Shown piece by piece: positions 8,734 to 18,581 of a stretch of 64,000 nucleotides of DNA. Every line of letters starts with the position of its first letter. The first letter of the stretch is position 1. The stretch is from contig NZ_FUXZ01000003.1 of assembly GCF_900167115.1 (NCBI RefSeq), forward strand, positions 124,001 through 188,000. The letters run 5' to 3'. This stretch comes from Eubacterium uniforme. GTDB taxonomy: Bacteria; Bacillota; Clostridia; Lachnospirales; Lachnospiraceae. The position numbers were made by a program, and so were the translations under genes. Under the pieces are notes generated by a model. The model made no database searches. It saw nothing but the letters and a program-made list of their open reading frames with translations, and was not told the origin of the DNA.

Positions 8734-9601
8734 TTCTATTACCTCCTCTGCTTACCACAAAGTCCACTAGTTCTTCTCGTGATATTATGTCTTTAGGTAT
8801 ATCAATACCTTTTTCTCTAAGCAAATAAGCTAATTTCGTTGCAACAGGAACTTCAAGACCAAACCCTTCTATCTGCTCTACATTACTAAACACCTCTCTT
8901 GGTGTTCCACTTAGTGCAATCTTTCCCTTATCACAAACAAAAATCTTATCAGCATCTATGGTCTCATCCATATGATGAGTAATCAAAATAATTGTTATTC
9001 CCTTTTCTTTATTAAGTTCATGTACTGTCTTAATTACTTCTCTTCTTCCAATTGGATCAAGCATTGCTGTAGGTTCATCTAAAACAATGCACTTAGGTTC
9101 CATAGCCATAACACCAGCTATTGCAACTCTCTGTTTCTGGCCACCGGATAATCTGTTAGGTGAATTCTTTCTATACATAGTCATTCCAACTGCTTCTAAA
9201 GCTTTATCAACTCTACGCCATATTTCATCGGTTTCAATACCTATGTTTTCAGGACCAAATCCCACATCTTCTTCAACTATTTGCGCAATAATCTGATTAT
9301 CTGGATTTTGAAAAACCATACCTGCAGTCCTTCTAATAGGAATTCTATTCTTATTTTCAGTAGCATCCATTGAATCTATAAAAAGTGTACCTTCATCTGG
9401 CGATAAAAGGGCATTAATATGCTTAGCAAATGTAGACTTACCCGAACCATTTCTACCCAAAATAGCCACAAAGTCCCCCTCATTAACTGTAATGTTAATA
9501 TTATCAAGCGCTATTGTTGTTTCCTTCTTATCATTTTCATCATAAGAAACATATTTATGTACTAAATTTTTACTTTCAATGATATGCTTTACAAAATCCA
9601 T
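8720..9601 (-). CDS. ecfA1: ECF transporter ATPase, EcfA1
   Basis: 293 residues. ABC domain with Walker A GRNGSGKST, Q-loop GMVFQNPDNQ, signature LSGGQKQR, Walker B IVLDEPTAMLD and switch His in LITHHMDE. It is the first gene of the ECF module, 94 nt behind rplQ and separated from it by a strong terminator at 9658-9686, so it probably has its own promoter or relies on read-through. Confidence 0.95.
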   Translation of the reverse strand: MDFVKHIIESKNLVHKYVSYDENDKKETTIALDNINITVNEGDFVAILGRNGSGKSTFAKHINALLSPDEGTLFIDSMDATENKNRIPIRRTAGMVFQNPDNQIIAQIVEEDVGFGPENIGIETDEIWRRVDKALEAVGMTMYRKNSPNRLSGGQKQRVAIAGVMAMEPKCIVLDEPTAMLDPIGRREVIKTVHELNKEKGITIILITHHMDETIDADKIFVCDKGKIALSGTPREVFSNVEQIEGFGLEVPVATKLAYLLREKGIDIPKDIISREELVDFVVSRGGNRNDRS

Positions 9602-9657
9602 AATTCACCTATACTGTATTATTATATATATATATTAATTACTATTTATATATTTAG

Positions 9658-9686
9658 AAAAAGGATGTCCTAAAGGACATCCTTTT
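9658..9686 (-). terminator. Terminator after rplQ
   Basis: AAAAAGGATGTCC (9658-9670), loop TAAA, GGACATCCTTTT (9675-9686). The stem is perfect with T-runs on both strands, so it may act in both directions. It lies 9 nt beyond the rplQ stop and closes the S10-spc-alpha operon. Confidence 0.9.
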
Positions 9687-9695
9687 AACTTACTA

Positions 9696-10220
9696 TTATA
9701 CAAGTTCAAGAAGAACTTCCATAGCAGCATCACCTTTTCTCTGACCAATCTTAACGATTCTAGTGTAACCACCGTTTCTGTCAGCATACTTAGGTGCGAT
9801 CTCATCAAATAACTTGTTTGTAAGATCAACAGCCTTAGGATTCTTCTGATTCTCTGTAGCTTCTTTTACATTATAAAGAACTTTCTTCATCTGTCTTCTA
9901 GCATGAAGTCTTGATGGATTGTCCTTTTTAATTGTTTTTTCAACTTCGTCGAATACTGTAACTTTCTTACCGTCTACAACTTCTTTTACTCTCTTGCCAT
10001 CAGCATCTTTACGAGCAACTTTAGCTGTAACAGTAACTTCTTCAAAGTTACCCTGTTCTTTAACTGCTAAAGCGATAAGACCTTCTGCAACTTTGCGAAT
10101 TTCTTTAGCTCTTGCTTCAGTTGTAACAATTTTACCATTCTGTAAAAGAGTTGTTACCTGGCCTCTGATTAATGCCTTTCTCTGAGCAGCAGTTCTACCG
10201 AGTTTTCTATATCCAGCCAT
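9696..10220 (-). CDS. rplQ: 50S ribosomal protein L17, long form
   Basis: Start is the ATG at 10218-10220 ([16 protein letters not shown]), 7-8 nt after GGAGG; an ATG five codons upstream has no site. 174 residues, against about 120-130 in E. coli and Bacillus. The extra length is an insertion of roughly 45 residues in the middle (around [17 protein letters not shown]), between the LGRTAAQR core and the C-terminal [17 protein letters not shown] box. It is the last gene of the alpha segment. Confidence 0.96.
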   Translation of the reverse strand: MAGYRKLGRTAAQRKALIRGQVTTLLQNGKIVTTEARAKEIRKVAEGLIALAVKEQGNFEEVTVTAKVARKDADGKRVKEVVDGKKVTVFDEVEKTIKKDNPSRLHARRQMKKVLYNVKEATENQKNPKAVDLTNKLFDEIAPKYADRNGGYTRIVKIGQRKGDAAMEVLLELV

Positions 10221-10264
10221 TTTTCTAACCTCCATTAATAATAGGTACTAATAACCTTAATCAA

Positions 10265-11224
10265 TTATTCGTCTCCGCTTTTAAGACTAAGTCCTAAATC
10301 TTTAAGCTTATTAATAACTTCATCTAAAGACTTACGTCCAAGGTTACGAACCTTCATCATATCATCTTCTGACTTGTTGATAAGTTCACCAACAGTATTA
10401 ATATTAGCTCTCTTTAAGCAGTTGTACGAACGAACTGATAATTCAAGTTCATCGATATTCATAACGATTGCTTTTTCGATTTCATCTTCATCTTTTTCAA
10501 CCATTACATCAACAAGCTTAGCACTTTCTGATAAATCGATGAATAAGCTTAAATGTTCACTTAAAACCTTAGCAGCAAGACTTACTGCTTCATCTGGTTC
10601 TAATGTACCATTTGTATATACATCCAATGTAAGTTTATCAAAGTCTGTAACCTGACCTACACGAGTATTTTCAACAGTTAAGTTAACTCTCTCAACTGGT
10701 GTGTAGATAGAATCAATTGCGATAACTCCAATTGGAAGATTATCATTCTTGTTCTTATCTGCACTAATATAACCTCTACCCTTTGTAATAGTAAGTTCCA
10801 TATATAACTTACTTGATGGGCCGCCACTAAGTGTAGCGATTGTAAGGTCTGGATTTAAGATTTCTATATCTGAATCTACCTGAATGTCTGCTGCCTTAAC
10901 AACACCATCACCAGTAAACTCAATGTAAGCTGTCTTTGGTTCGTCTGACTCGCTGTTATTCTTAATAGCAAGATTCTTAATATTTAAGATAATTTCTGTT
11001 ACATCTTCCTTTACACCTGGAATTGAACTGAATTCATGAAGTACACCGTCAATCTTAACCTGACTTACTGCACTACCAGGAAGTGAAGATAACATAATTC
11101 TTCTAAGTGAATTACCGAGTGTAATTCCATATCCTCGCTCTAATGGTTCAACAACGAATTTGCCATATTTTTTATCATCAGAGATTTCCACAATCTCAAC
11201 ATTTGGTCTTTCAAAATCGAACAC
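10265..11224 (-). CDS. rpoA: DNA-directed RNA polymerase alpha subunit
   Basis: 319 residues. The N-terminal dimerisation domain has [25 protein letters not shown], and the C-terminal DNA/activator-binding domain begins near residue 245 with [21 protein letters not shown]. Full length and intact. 33-nt gap after rpsD. Confidence 0.98.
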   Translation of the reverse strand: MFDFERPNVEIVEISDDKKYGKFVVEPLERGYGITLGNSLRRIMLSSLPGSAVSQVKIDGVLHEFSSIPGVKEDVTEIILNIKNLAIKNNSESDEPKTAYIEFTGDGVVKAADIQVDSDIEILNPDLTIATLSGGPSSKLYMELTITKGRGYISADKNKNDNLPIGVIAIDSIYTPVERVNLTVENTRVGQVTDFDKLTLDVYTNGTLEPDEAVSLAAKVLSEHLSLFIDLSESAKLVDVMVEKDEDEIEKAIVMNIDELELSVRSYNCLKRANINTVGELINKSEDDMMKVRNLGRKSLDEVINKLKDLGLSLKSGDE

Positions 11225-11257
11225 TTATAGTCCCTCCTTTTATTTGGGAATTTCAGC

Positions 11258-11851
11258 TTATTTAGAATATAATTCGACAATAAGCATTTCATCTACTGGT
11301 ACATCGATGATTTCTCTTGCTGGTAATTCTTTGATACTACCTTTAAGAGCTTCTGCATCTACGTCTAACCACTCTGGAACAATTCTTCCAGCTGTAGCAT
11401 CTAATACTAATTTATATCTTGTAGAATCTTTGCTCTTTTCACGTATTTCAATAACGTCGCCAGCTTTGATTAAGTAAGAAGGTATGTTAACACACTTGCC
11501 GTTAACTAAAACATGCTTATGGTCAACAATCTGTCTTGCTTCTCTTCTTGTTCTTGCAAATCCCATACGGAAAATTACATTGTCAAGTCTTCTTTCAAGT
11601 AAAATCATAAGATTTTCACCTGTCATACCTGGCATCTGTTTTGCTTTTTTATAGTAATTTCTAAATGGTTTTTCTAATACACCATAAATAAATTTAGCTT
11701 TCTGTTTTTCTCTAAGCTGAAGTCCGTATTCACTAATTTTTCTGTTAGCTCTACCAGACTTTCTATTTGACTTCTTATCTATTCCTAAAAATACAGGATC
11801 TAAATCAAGAGATCTGCATCTTTTAAGAACAGGAGTTCTATTAACTGCCAT
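11258..11851 (-). CDS. rpsD: 30S ribosomal protein S4
   Basis: 197 residues. An S4 RNA-binding domain lies at about 90-150 (RRLDNVIFRMGFARTRREARQIVDHKHVLVNG). The N-terminal region has only one Cys (LKRCRSLDL), so this is the zinc-free form of S4. It follows rpsK by 18 nt and precedes rpoA. Confidence 0.98.
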   Translation of the reverse strand: MAVNRTPVLKRCRSLDLDPVFLGIDKKSNRKSGRANRKISEYGLQLREKQKAKFIYGVLEKPFRNYYKKAKQMPGMTGENLMILLERRLDNVIFRMGFARTRREARQIVDHKHVLVNGKCVNIPSYLIKAGDVIEIREKSKDSTRYKLVLDATAGRIVPEWLDVDAEALKGSIKELPAREIIDVPVDEMLIVELYSK

Positions 11852-11869
11852 CTTGCATTATCCTCCTAA

Positions 11870-12265
11870 TTAGACTCTTCTACGCTTTGGTGGGCGGCAA
11901 CCATTATGAGGTACTGGAGTTACGTCCTTAATTGTTGTAACTTCAAGACCACATGCACCAAGTGCACGGATAGCTGCTTCTCTTCCTGAACCAGGTCCTT
12001 TAACCATAACATCTACTGATTTTAAACCATATACTAAAGCTGCTTTTGTAGCAGTTTCAGCTGCCATCTGAGCTGCATAAGGAGTAGATTTTCTTGAACC
12101 TCTAAATCCTAGACCACCAGCACTTGCCCATGATAAAGCATTACCTTGTGCATCAGTAATTGTAACAATTGTATTGTTAAATGATGACTGAATATGTGCC
12201 TGTCCGTGTTCAACGTTTTTCTTTACACGCTTTTTTGTCACTTTCTTTGTAACTTTTTTAGCCAT
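11870..12265 (-). CDS. rpsK: 30S ribosomal protein S11
   Basis: 131 residues. Shows [43 protein letters not shown] and the C-terminal [18 protein letters not shown], both diagnostic. A lysine-rich N-terminal extension ([14 protein letters not shown]) precedes the core. 29 nt after rpsM. Confidence 0.98.
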   Translation of the reverse strand: MAKKVTKKVTKKRVKKNVEHGQAHIQSSFNNTIVTITDAQGNALSWASAGGLGFRGSRKSTPYAAQMAAETATKAALVYGLKSVDVMVKGPGSGREAAIRALGACGLEVTTIKDVTPVPHNGCRPPKRRRV

Positions 12266-12294
12266 TTTAAACTAACCTCCCTTATGGGTTCTTA

Positions 12295-12663
12295 TTATTT
12301 TTTCTTATTAGCTACTGTTCTCTTAGGACCTTTTCTAGTTCTTGCATTAGTCTTTGTCTTCTGACCACGAACTGGAAGTCCTTTTCTATGACGAATTCCT
12401 CTATAGCAACCGATTTCCTGTAATCTCTTGATGTTCATAGCTGTTTCTCTACGAAGATCACCTTCTACGATATGATCAGCATCGATTACTTCACTAATCT
12501 TTTTAACTTCTTCGTCTGTTAAATCTTTACAACGTGTGTCTGGGTTTACACCAGCTTTATCTAAGATAACCTTAGAACTAGCAACACCTATACCATAGAT
12601 GTATGTAAGACCGATTTCTACACGCTTTTCTCTTGGTAAGTCAACACCTGAAATACGAGCCAT
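12295..12663 (-). CDS. rpsM: 30S ribosomal protein S13
   Basis: 122 residues. Shows the [25 protein letters not shown] opening and C-terminal [23 protein letters not shown]. The upstream gap to rpmJ is 241 nt of hairpin-rich sequence, unusually long inside this operon. Confidence 0.98.
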   Translation of the reverse strand: MARISGVDLPREKRVEIGLTYIYGIGVASSKVILDKAGVNPDTRCKDLTDEEVKKISEVIDADHIVEGDLRRETAMNIKRLQEIGCYRGIRHRKGLPVRGQKTKTNARTRKGPKRTVANKKK

Positions 12664-12904
12664 GTGTTATGCACCTCCATAAAATTTTGAGTATCTGACA
12701 TATATAAATAACGTAGCCCGTCCAATAGACGTCTGAAATGATGTACGCACCCATATAAATCAGTGATTTAGATTATCTTATCAGCAAATATCGATAATCT
12801 GTTTCTTATTGTAAAGCAACTTTCGTTGCTGCAGCCGCATGTCCTTTAATAAGGATTTTTAAACGCACAAATAAGTGAATGACTATCATTCACTTCCTAA
12901 AGGC
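12664..12904 (-). other. Hairpin-rich gap between rpmJ and rpsM
   Basis: 241 nt without a reading frame of note inside the ribosomal operon. Visible palindromes include AAGTGAATGA/TCATTCACTT with a 3-nt loop (12872-12894), AGCAAC-GAAA-GTTGCT (minus strand, 12815-12830), TCCTT/AAGGA (12842-12855) and AGATTATC/GATAATCT (12771-12799). It could hold RNA-processing or stability elements, or a promoter for the alpha segment; I see no clear -35/-10 pair. Confidence 0.6.
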
Positions 12905-13018
12905 TTAGCCCTGTCTCTGTTTGTGCTTAGGGTTTTCGCAAATTACTCTAATGCTTCCCTTTCTTTTGATGACTTTGCATTTTTCGCAAATTGGTTTAAC
13001 TGATGCTCTAACCTTCAT
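12905..13018 (-). CDS. rpmJ: 50S ribosomal protein L36
   Basis: 37 codons from the ATG at 13016-13018, with an AAAGGAGG site just upstream. Translation runs [20 protein letters not shown] and continues to a KHKQRQG end. The zinc ligands are C11, C14, C27 and H32, so this is the zinc-binding form. It lies 119 nt after infA, the usual place. Confidence 0.97.
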   Translation of the reverse strand: MKVRASVKPICEKCKVIKRKGSIRVICENPKHKQRQG

Positions 13019-13137
13019 CTGCTAAATCCTCCTTTCAAAAAAGTCCGTCTTATATAATATCATACTTTATTGTAAAGTGCAAGTAGATATTATAATTTAT
13101 TTATTTACTTCTTTATTAGAAATAAAAGTTACATGCC

Positions 13138-13356
13138 TTATTTATCTCTCCAGATAATTCTACCCTTAGAAAGATCATATGGTGATAATTCAATAGTTAC
13201 CTTATCACCTGGTAAAATCTTAATGTAGTTCATACGAAGCTTTCCGCTTATATGAGCTAAAACCTTATGACCATTTTCAAGTTCTACCTGAAACATAGCA
13301 TTTGGTAACTTTTCAATTACAACACCTTCAATTTCAATTACATCGGCTTTAGACAT
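13138..13356 (-). CDS. infA: Translation initiation factor IF-1
   Basis: 72 residues, one S1/OB-fold domain: [44 protein letters not shown], ending [10 protein letters not shown]. 30 nt after map. IF-1 blocks the ribosomal A site during initiation. Confidence 0.98.
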   Translation of the reverse strand: MSKADVIEIEGVVIEKLPNAMFQVELENGHKVLAHISGKLRMNYIKILPGDKVTIELSPYDLSKGRIIWRDK

Positions 13357-13386
13357 CTAAATTCCTCCATTTAAATCATTAATATT

Positions 13387-14148
13387 TTATAAATTCTCTA
13401 CCGGCGTTAAGATTTCCGGTTCACCATCAGTTATTAGAATTGTATTCTCATAATGTGATGCTAATGAACCATCTTCTGTAAGTACAGTCCAGTCATCATC
13501 AAGAACAACAATTTCAGGTCTGCCCATGGTTATCATAGGTTCGATACAAAGTGTCATACCTGGTTCTAATTTTAAACCTCTTCGTCTTTGTCTAAAGTTA
13601 GGTATCTGTGGATCTTCATGCATTTCTTTTCCGATACCATGTCCAACTAACTCTCTAACAACTCCATAACCATATTTATCTGCATAATCATTTATTGCTG
13701 CTGAAATATCATAAAGATGATTTCCGGCTTTAGCGTACTTAATACCTTCATAAAAACACTGTTTAGTTACTTCAACTAATTGCTTAGCTTCTGGTGAAAC
13801 TTCGCCAATCATAAGAGTTCTTGCTCCATCTGACTGCCATCCTTTATAAAGAACACAAAAATCAAGACTTACAATATCTCCATCTCTTACAATTTTATTT
13901 TTATTAGGTATACCATGTACTATCTCATCGTTTACTGAAATACATAATGCATTAGGAAATCCTTCGTATCCCTTACACGATGGGATTGCTCCATATCCTC
14001 TAATGAGTTTTTCTCCAAGAGCATCTATTTCCAAAGTTGACATTCCTGCTTTGACACTCTTTTCAAGTTCCTTATGAACTTTTGCAAGTATTATGCCAGC
14101 CTCTTTCATTATTGCAATTTCACTTTTCGATTTAATCGTAACTGCCAT
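13387..14148 (-). CDS. map: Methionine aminopeptidase, type I
   Basis: 253 residues. Removes the initiator Met from nascent proteins. Metal ligands are visible as the Asp of SLDFCV, the Asp of QSDGART, His in ELVGHGIGKEMHEDP, Glu in CIEPMITMG and Glu in SHYENTILIT. It lacks the N-terminal zinc finger of eukaryotic type I enzymes. Two nt separate it from adk, so the pair is translationally coupled. Confidence 0.97.
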   Translation of the reverse strand: MAVTIKSKSEIAIMKEAGIILAKVHKELEKSVKAGMSTLEIDALGEKLIRGYGAIPSCKGYEGFPNALCISVNDEIVHGIPNKNKIVRDGDIVSLDFCVLYKGWQSDGARTLMIGEVSPEAKQLVEVTKQCFYEGIKYAKAGNHLYDISAAINDYADKYGYGVVRELVGHGIGKEMHEDPQIPNFRQRRRGLKLEPGMTLCIEPMITMGRPEIVVLDDDWTVLTEDGSLASHYENTILITDGEPEILTPVENL

Positions 14149-14150
14149 TA

Positions 14151-14795
14151 TTATTCTCCTAAAATATCAACAATATCATCGAATACTTTATTCATATCCT
14201 GTGTTCCGTCAACTTCTTTAATGATACCTTTATTTGTATAGTAATCAATAAGAGGTTGTGTCTGTTCATGATAAACATCTAAACGTTTCTTAACTGTTTC
14301 TGGCTTATCATCATCACGTAAGATAAGTTCCTTACCACATCTGTCACATACACCTTCAACCTTAGTTGGGTTAAACTGTACATGATATGTAGCACCACAT
14401 CCTACGCATGCTCTTCTACCACCCATTCTTGTGATAATATTTTCATCTGGTACTTCAACATTTACAGCGAAATCTACTGAATCACCAATATCACTAAGAG
14501 CCTTATCAAGAGCTTCAGCCTGAGGAATTGTTCTTGGGAATCCATCTAAGATGTAACCCTTTTTACAATCATCTTCTTTGAATCTATCAATTACAAGATC
14601 AACTACTAATTCATCAGGTACTAATAAACCCTTATCCATAAACTCTTTAGCTTTGTTTCCAAGTTCTGTACCATTCTTAATATTTGCTCTAAAAATATCT
14701 CCTGTTGAGATGTGTGGAATCTGATATTTATCTGCAAGCATTTTTGCCTGCGTACCTTTTCCAGCACCAGGAGCACCTAACATAATAATTTTCAT
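14151..14795 (-). CDS. adk: Adenylate kinase, zinc-lid type
   Basis: 214 residues. P-loop GAPGAGKG at 7-14, DGFPRT at 84-89, and a LID domain with four cysteines (C130, C133, C150, C153) that bind structural zinc, as in Gram-positive long adenylate kinases. It catalyses ATP + AMP to 2 ADP. It follows secY by 101 nt that hold a stem-loop. Confidence 0.98.
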   Translation of the reverse strand: MKIIMLGAPGAGKGTQAKMLADKYQIPHISTGDIFRANIKNGTELGNKAKEFMDKGLLVPDELVVDLVIDRFKEDDCKKGYILDGFPRTIPQAEALDKALSDIGDSVDFAVNVEVPDENIITRMGGRRACVGCGATYHVQFNPTKVEGVCDRCGKELILRDDDKPETVKKRLDVYHEQTQPLIDYYTNKGIIKEVDGTQDMNKVFDDIVDILGE

Positions 14796-14845
14796 ATATT
14801 ATCTTCTCCTACTTAACTCTAAAATCTAAGTATTTTTGTTATGTA

Positions 14846-14889
14846 TCAAATAAAAGACATATAGGGGACAAGCCTATAAAGCTGTCCCC
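14846..14889 (-). terminator. Stem-loop between secY and adk (attenuator or processing site)
   Basis: GGGGACA (14864-14870) and TGTCCCC (14883-14889) form a GC-rich stem extended by AGC/GCT with one bulge. On the minus strand it is followed by TATATGTCTTTTATTTG. Terminator-like but inside an operon, so partial termination or mRNA processing is more likely than a full stop. Confidence 0.5.
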
Positions 14890-14896
14890 GCATATC

Positions 14897-16219
14897 TTAT
14901 AAGTCTAAGAAACCTTTATAATTTCTTACTACCATCATTGATTCAATCATCTTGATTGTTTCAAGAACAACACCTACGATGATGATCATTGATGTACCAC
15001 CGAATGAAATCTGAGCAGATGTCAAACCAGTGATAACGATTGGAACTGCTGCTACAATAATAAGACCAACAGCACCAATAAATATAATATAATTTAATAA
15101 ATTCTGTAAATACTGAACAGTTGGATTACCAGGTCTGATACCAGGTATAAATCCACCCTGCTTTTTCATATTATCTGCAATTTCTAATGGATTAAATGTA
15201 ATCGATGTATAGAAATAAGCAAATAATACACAAAGAATAATGTAAACAACAAAACCAATAGAATACTCTGGATGAGCTGGTTTACACCATTCATTTGATG
15301 TAAGATAGTTTGTCCATGAGCCTTTCTTTCCTAAGAAAGATGCAATTACAACTGGGAATTGAAGAAGTGATGAAGCAAAGATGATTGGAATAACACCTGC
15401 TGTGTTAACCTTAAGTGGAATATATGAATTATTTCCACCAACCATTCTTCTACCCTGTACTTTCTTTGAATACTGTACAGCGATTCTTCTTTCAGCATCC
15501 TGAAGAACTACAATCATTACAACCATGGCAATAATTACTGCGATGATAACTACACCTGCTGTAACCTTACCACCAATTGAGCTGGCACCACCAACAAACT
15601 TCTGATAAAGATTTGTAATATCCTGTGGGATTCTTGAAACGATATTAATTAAAAGAACAATTGAAATACCATTTCCAACACCCTTATCAGTAATCTGCTC
15701 ACCAATCCACATAAGAACTGCTGAACCAGCAACTAAAGCTGCTATAGCTGTAACAACCACACCAATATAGTGTACTCTTGACATATCGTTTCTGTTACCA
15801 AATAACCCCTGGTTACCAAATCCGATTGCAATTGCACTACCTTCAATAAGTGCAAGAATTACTGTTACATATCTTGTAAATTCAGCAATCTTCTTTCTGC
15901 CGTCCTCTCCATCTTTTTGCAATTCCTCAAGTCTAGGAATAGCAATTGTAAGAAGCTGCATTATAATGGATGATGTGATGTATGGTGTAATGCTTAAAGC
16001 AAACAGTGAGAAGCTTTCCATTGAACCACCTGTGATGGCATCAAAGAAGCTAAATGCACCCTTTGTAAACTGATCTGTGATACCTGATACCTGATCTCTG
16101 TCTACAAATGGAACTGGTAACTGTGAGCCAAATCGCACTACGATTAACATTATGAAAGTATAGAATAATCTTTTACGAATATCCTTAACCTTCATTGCAT
16201 CACGAAAGGTTTTAAACAT
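14897..16219 (-). CDS. secY: Protein translocase subunit SecY
   Basis: 440 residues, ten transmembrane helices. The N-terminus has DAMKVKDIRKRLFYTFIMLIVVRFGSQLPVP; the family box GIGNGIS appears as KGVGNGISIVLLINI, and the C5 loop has RIAVQYSKKVQGRRMVGG. It forms the membrane channel with SecE and SecG, which are not encoded here. Its ATG overlaps the rplO stop by 1 nt. Confidence 0.98.
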   Translation of the reverse strand: MFKTFRDAMKVKDIRKRLFYTFIMLIVVRFGSQLPVPFVDRDQVSGITDQFTKGAFSFFDAITGGSMESFSLFALSITPYITSSIIMQLLTIAIPRLEELQKDGEDGRKKIAEFTRYVTVILALIEGSAIAIGFGNQGLFGNRNDMSRVHYIGVVVTAIAALVAGSAVLMWIGEQITDKGVGNGISIVLLINIVSRIPQDITNLYQKFVGGASSIGGKVTAGVVIIAVIIAMVVMIVVLQDAERRIAVQYSKKVQGRRMVGGNNSYIPLKVNTAGVIPIIFASSLLQFPVVIASFLGKKGSWTNYLTSNEWCKPAHPEYSIGFVVYIILCVLFAYFYTSITFNPLEIADNMKKQGGFIPGIRPGNPTVQYLQNLLNYIIFIGAVGLIIVAAVPIVITGLTSAQISFGGTSMIIIVGVVLETIKMIESMMVVRNYKGFLDL

Positions 16220-16659
16220 TAAATCACCTCACAAGTTCCACCAAGTGCCTCTATCTTTTCTTTAGCTGCTTGACTAAATGCATTTGCCTTAACTGTAAGC
16301 TTCTTTGTAAGTTCGCCATTGCCTAAAATCTTAACGCCATCTTTAGGATTGCTAACTACTCCACTTTCAATTAAAGTCTGTACTGTTACTTCACTACCGT
16401 TTTCAAATCTTTCAAGTGCTGAAACATTGATACCAACGATATTCTTTGTATTAATATTTGTGAATCCTCTCTTAGGGAGTCTTCTATATAATGGCATCTG
16501 ACCACCTTCGAAACCAACTCTTGGGCTTCCTGAACGAGCCTTCTGTCCTTTATGACCCTTACCAGCAGTCTTACCATTTCCTGAACCGTGTCCACGGCCT
16601 CTTCTGAAATTATCACTATGTTTTGAACCTTCGGCAGGTCTTAAATTAGATAAATCCAT
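16219..16659 (-). CDS. rplO: 50S ribosomal protein L15
   Basis: 146 residues. The Gly-rich N-terminus [26 protein letters not shown] and the [21 protein letters not shown] box are diagnostic. 20 nt after rpmD; its stop overlaps the secY start. Confidence 0.98.
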   Translation of the reverse strand: MDLSNLRPAEGSKHSDNFRRGRGHGSGNGKTAGKGHKGQKARSGSPRVGFEGGQMPLYRRLPKRGFTNINTKNIVGINVSALERFENGSEVTVQTLIESGVVSNPKDGVKILGNGELTKKLTVKANAFSQAAKEKIEALGGTCEVI

Positions 16660-16679
16660 TCTGTACCTCCTTACCCTAA

Positions 16680-16862
16680 TTAAATTTCTTCAACTTTAAC
16701 TAGGTGTCTAACGTGCCAAACCATGCCCTTAACAGCATCATTGTTTGGAAGTTCAACAGTCTTATTAAGTTTCTTAAGTCCTAAAGCTTCAATTGTAGCT
16801 TTCTGCTTAGGAATTGCTCCAATTGGAGATTTTACTAATGTTATTCTTAATTTATCAGCCAT
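16680..16862 (-). CDS. rpmD: 50S ribosomal protein L30
   Basis: 60 residues from the ATG at 16860-16862 ([29 protein letters not shown]), 8 nt after AGGAGG; an ATG two codons earlier is only 2 nt from the site. Ends with [15 protein letters not shown], typical of bacterial L30. Confidence 0.97.
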   Translation of the reverse strand: MADKLRITLVKSPIGAIPKQKATIEALGLKKLNKTVELPNNDAVKGMVWHVRHLVKVEEI

Positions 16863-16877
16863 TTTCATGTCCTCCTA

Positions 16878-17387
16878 TTAACCTAAAATCTCTTCAACAG
16901 ATTTGCCACGAAGTTTAGCTACTTCTTCAGGAGTCTTAAGTCCAGCTAAGCCCTCGATTGTTGCAAGTACAACATTCTGCTTATTGTTTGAACCTAATGA
17001 CTTTGTACGAATGTTCTTAATGCCGGCAAGTTCCAATACATCACGCACTGGACCACCAGCGATAACACCAGTACCATCTGCAGCTCTCTTAAGTAATACA
17101 GATGCACTACCATGCTTACCGATAGTGTCATGTGGAATACTTAATACTTCATCTGTAGGTGCAAGGATAAGTTTCTTCATAGCATCTTCTTTTCCCTTAC
17201 GGATAGCTTCAGGAATTTCAATTGCTTTTCCAAGACCTGCACCAACGTGTCCGTTACCATCACCAACTACTACTAAAGCTGTGAATCTTGGCTTACGACC
17301 ACCCTTAACAACCTTAGTAACACGTTTGATTGATACTACTTTTTCTTCTAATTCTAACTTACTAGCATCAATAATTTGACGTTTCAT
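16878..17387 (-). CDS. rpsE: 30S ribosomal protein S5
   Basis: 169 residues. Double-stranded RNA-binding-like N-domain ([41 protein letters not shown]) and the C-domain box [34 protein letters not shown]. 16 nt after rplR. Confidence 0.98.
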   Translation of the reverse strand: MKRQIIDASKLELEEKVVSIKRVTKVVKGGRKPRFTALVVVGDGNGHVGAGLGKAIEIPEAIRKGKEDAMKKLILAPTDEVLSIPHDTIGKHGSASVLLKRAADGTGVIAGGPVRDVLELAGIKNIRTKSLGSNNKQNVVLATIEGLAGLKTPEEVAKLRGKSVEEILG

Positions 17388-17403
17388 GTGCTCTTCCTCC
17401 TAA

Positions 17404-17772
17404 CTAAAATTCCAATCCAGCTTCACGAGCTGCATCTGCTAATGCTTTAACTTTACCCTGGTAAATAAAACCACCTCTATCGAATACTACAGCTTTAATA
17501 CCTTTATCTAATGCCTTCTTTGCGATAGCTTTTCCAACACATGCTGCTGCATCAACGTTGTTGGTCTTTTCTACTTCACCCTTAACATCAGCGTCAAGTG
17601 TTGATGCTGATACAAGAGTCTGTCCAACTGTATCGTCAATAATCTGAGCATACATATGATTATTACTTCTGAAAACAGCTAAACGAGGAATCTCTGATGT
17701 TCCTGCAAAACGATTACGTAATCTCTTGTGTTTCTTAACACGTGCTTCACTTCTTGATTTCTTATTAATCAT
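17404..17772 (-). CDS. rplR: 50S ribosomal protein L18
   Basis: 122 residues. Shows RHKRLRNR-type start ([34 protein letters not shown]) and C-terminal [29 protein letters not shown]. Binds 5S rRNA. 17 nt after rplF. Confidence 0.98.
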   Translation of the reverse strand: MINKKSRSEARVKKHKRLRNRFAGTSEIPRLAVFRSNNHMYAQIIDDTVGQTLVSASTLDADVKGEVEKTNNVDAAACVGKAIAKKALDKGIKAVVFDRGGFIYQGKVKALADAAREAGLEF

Positions 17773-17789
17773 CTTATGTACCTCCTATA

Positions 17790-18332
17790 TTATTTCTTAC
17801 CAGTCTTACCAACTTTACGTCTGATAACTTCTGTATCATACTTGATTCCCTTACCCTTATATGGTTCAGGAGCTCTCTTGCTTCTAATTTCAGCAGCATA
17901 CTGGCCTACTTTTTCTTTATCAATACCTTTAACAGTAATCTTGTTCTGTCCATCAAGAACAGTTTCGATACCTTCAGGATCTTCCATTTCTACTGGATGA
18001 GAATAACCTAGTGATAACACTAATTTCTTACCCTGTTTCTGTGCTCTGTAACCTACACCGTTAACTTCAAGCACTTTCTCATATCCTTCTGTAACACCTG
18101 TTACCATGTTAGCAATAAGTGTTCTTGTAAGACCATGTAATGATCTCATTTTCTTTAAATCGTTTGGTCTGTTAACAACGACCTGTTCGCCGTCTAACTT
18201 AATTTCCATTTCTCCTGGGAGAACTCTTGTAAGTTCACCCTTAGGACCTTTTACAGTCACCTTATTATTTTCTGCAATATCAACAGTTACACCTGCTGGT
18301 ACAGCGATAGGCATTCTTCCTATACGTGACAT
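17790..18332 (-). CDS. rplF: 50S ribosomal protein L6
   Basis: 180 residues with two alpha/beta repeats. Opens [15 protein letters not shown] and ends with the conserved [31 protein letters not shown]. An AGGAGG site lies just upstream of the ATG. It is preceded by a 249-nt hairpin-rich gap that separates it from rpsH. Confidence 0.98.
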   Translation of the reverse strand: MSRIGRMPIAVPAGVTVDIAENNKVTVKGPKGELTRVLPGEMEIKLDGEQVVVNRPNDLKKMRSLHGLTRTLIANMVTGVTEGYEKVLEVNGVGYRAQKQGKKLVLSLGYSHPVEMEDPEGIETVLDGQNKITVKGIDKEKVGQYAAEIRSKRAPEPYKGKGIKYDTEVIRRKVGKTGKK

Positions 18333-18581
18333 GCCGTTTACCTCCTAATATTTATTCTGCCCCTGATTTTGTATCAGGGGAGCCCTTCGCGGCTCCCCGC
18401 GAAGTCAGAGATTCTCTGAATAGAATCTTCCTTAGCTATTAGTTATTAGTTACTTTTATGTAAGTGGTTTTGCTCTATTTATAGAGCGTTGCATAATAAG
18501 CGGTAGTCTCGCCCATTTAAAGAAATTTGCTACGCAAATTTGGGCTCGACAGGCAAAGAATTCCTTCGGAATTCTTCACTA
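18333..18581 (-). other. Hairpin-rich 249-nt gap between rpsH and rplF
   Basis: No gene. At least six palindromes are visible on the minus strand: AAGAATTCC-GAA-GGAATTCTT (18558-18578), AAATTTGC-GTA-GCAAATTT (18524-18542), GCTCTAT-AA-ATAGAGC (18473-18488), an AGATTCT/AGAATCT pair near 18409-18431, GGGGAGCC/GGCTCCCC (18376-18397) and CCCCTGAT-ACAAA-ATCAGGGG (18360-18380). The last two share the CCCC, so they compete. The final hairpin sits about 15 nt ahead of the rplF ribosome binding site. Confidence 0.7.

Noticed and set aside
9635-9829. 64-codon minus-strand frame overlapping the end of rplQ
   Set aside because: Out-of-frame shadow of rplQ that runs through the terminator stem.
16903-17379. 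Plus-strand frame of 158 codons opposite rpsE
   Set aside because: Antisense shadow of a well-supported ribosomal gene, with Pro/Ser-rich low-complexity translation.
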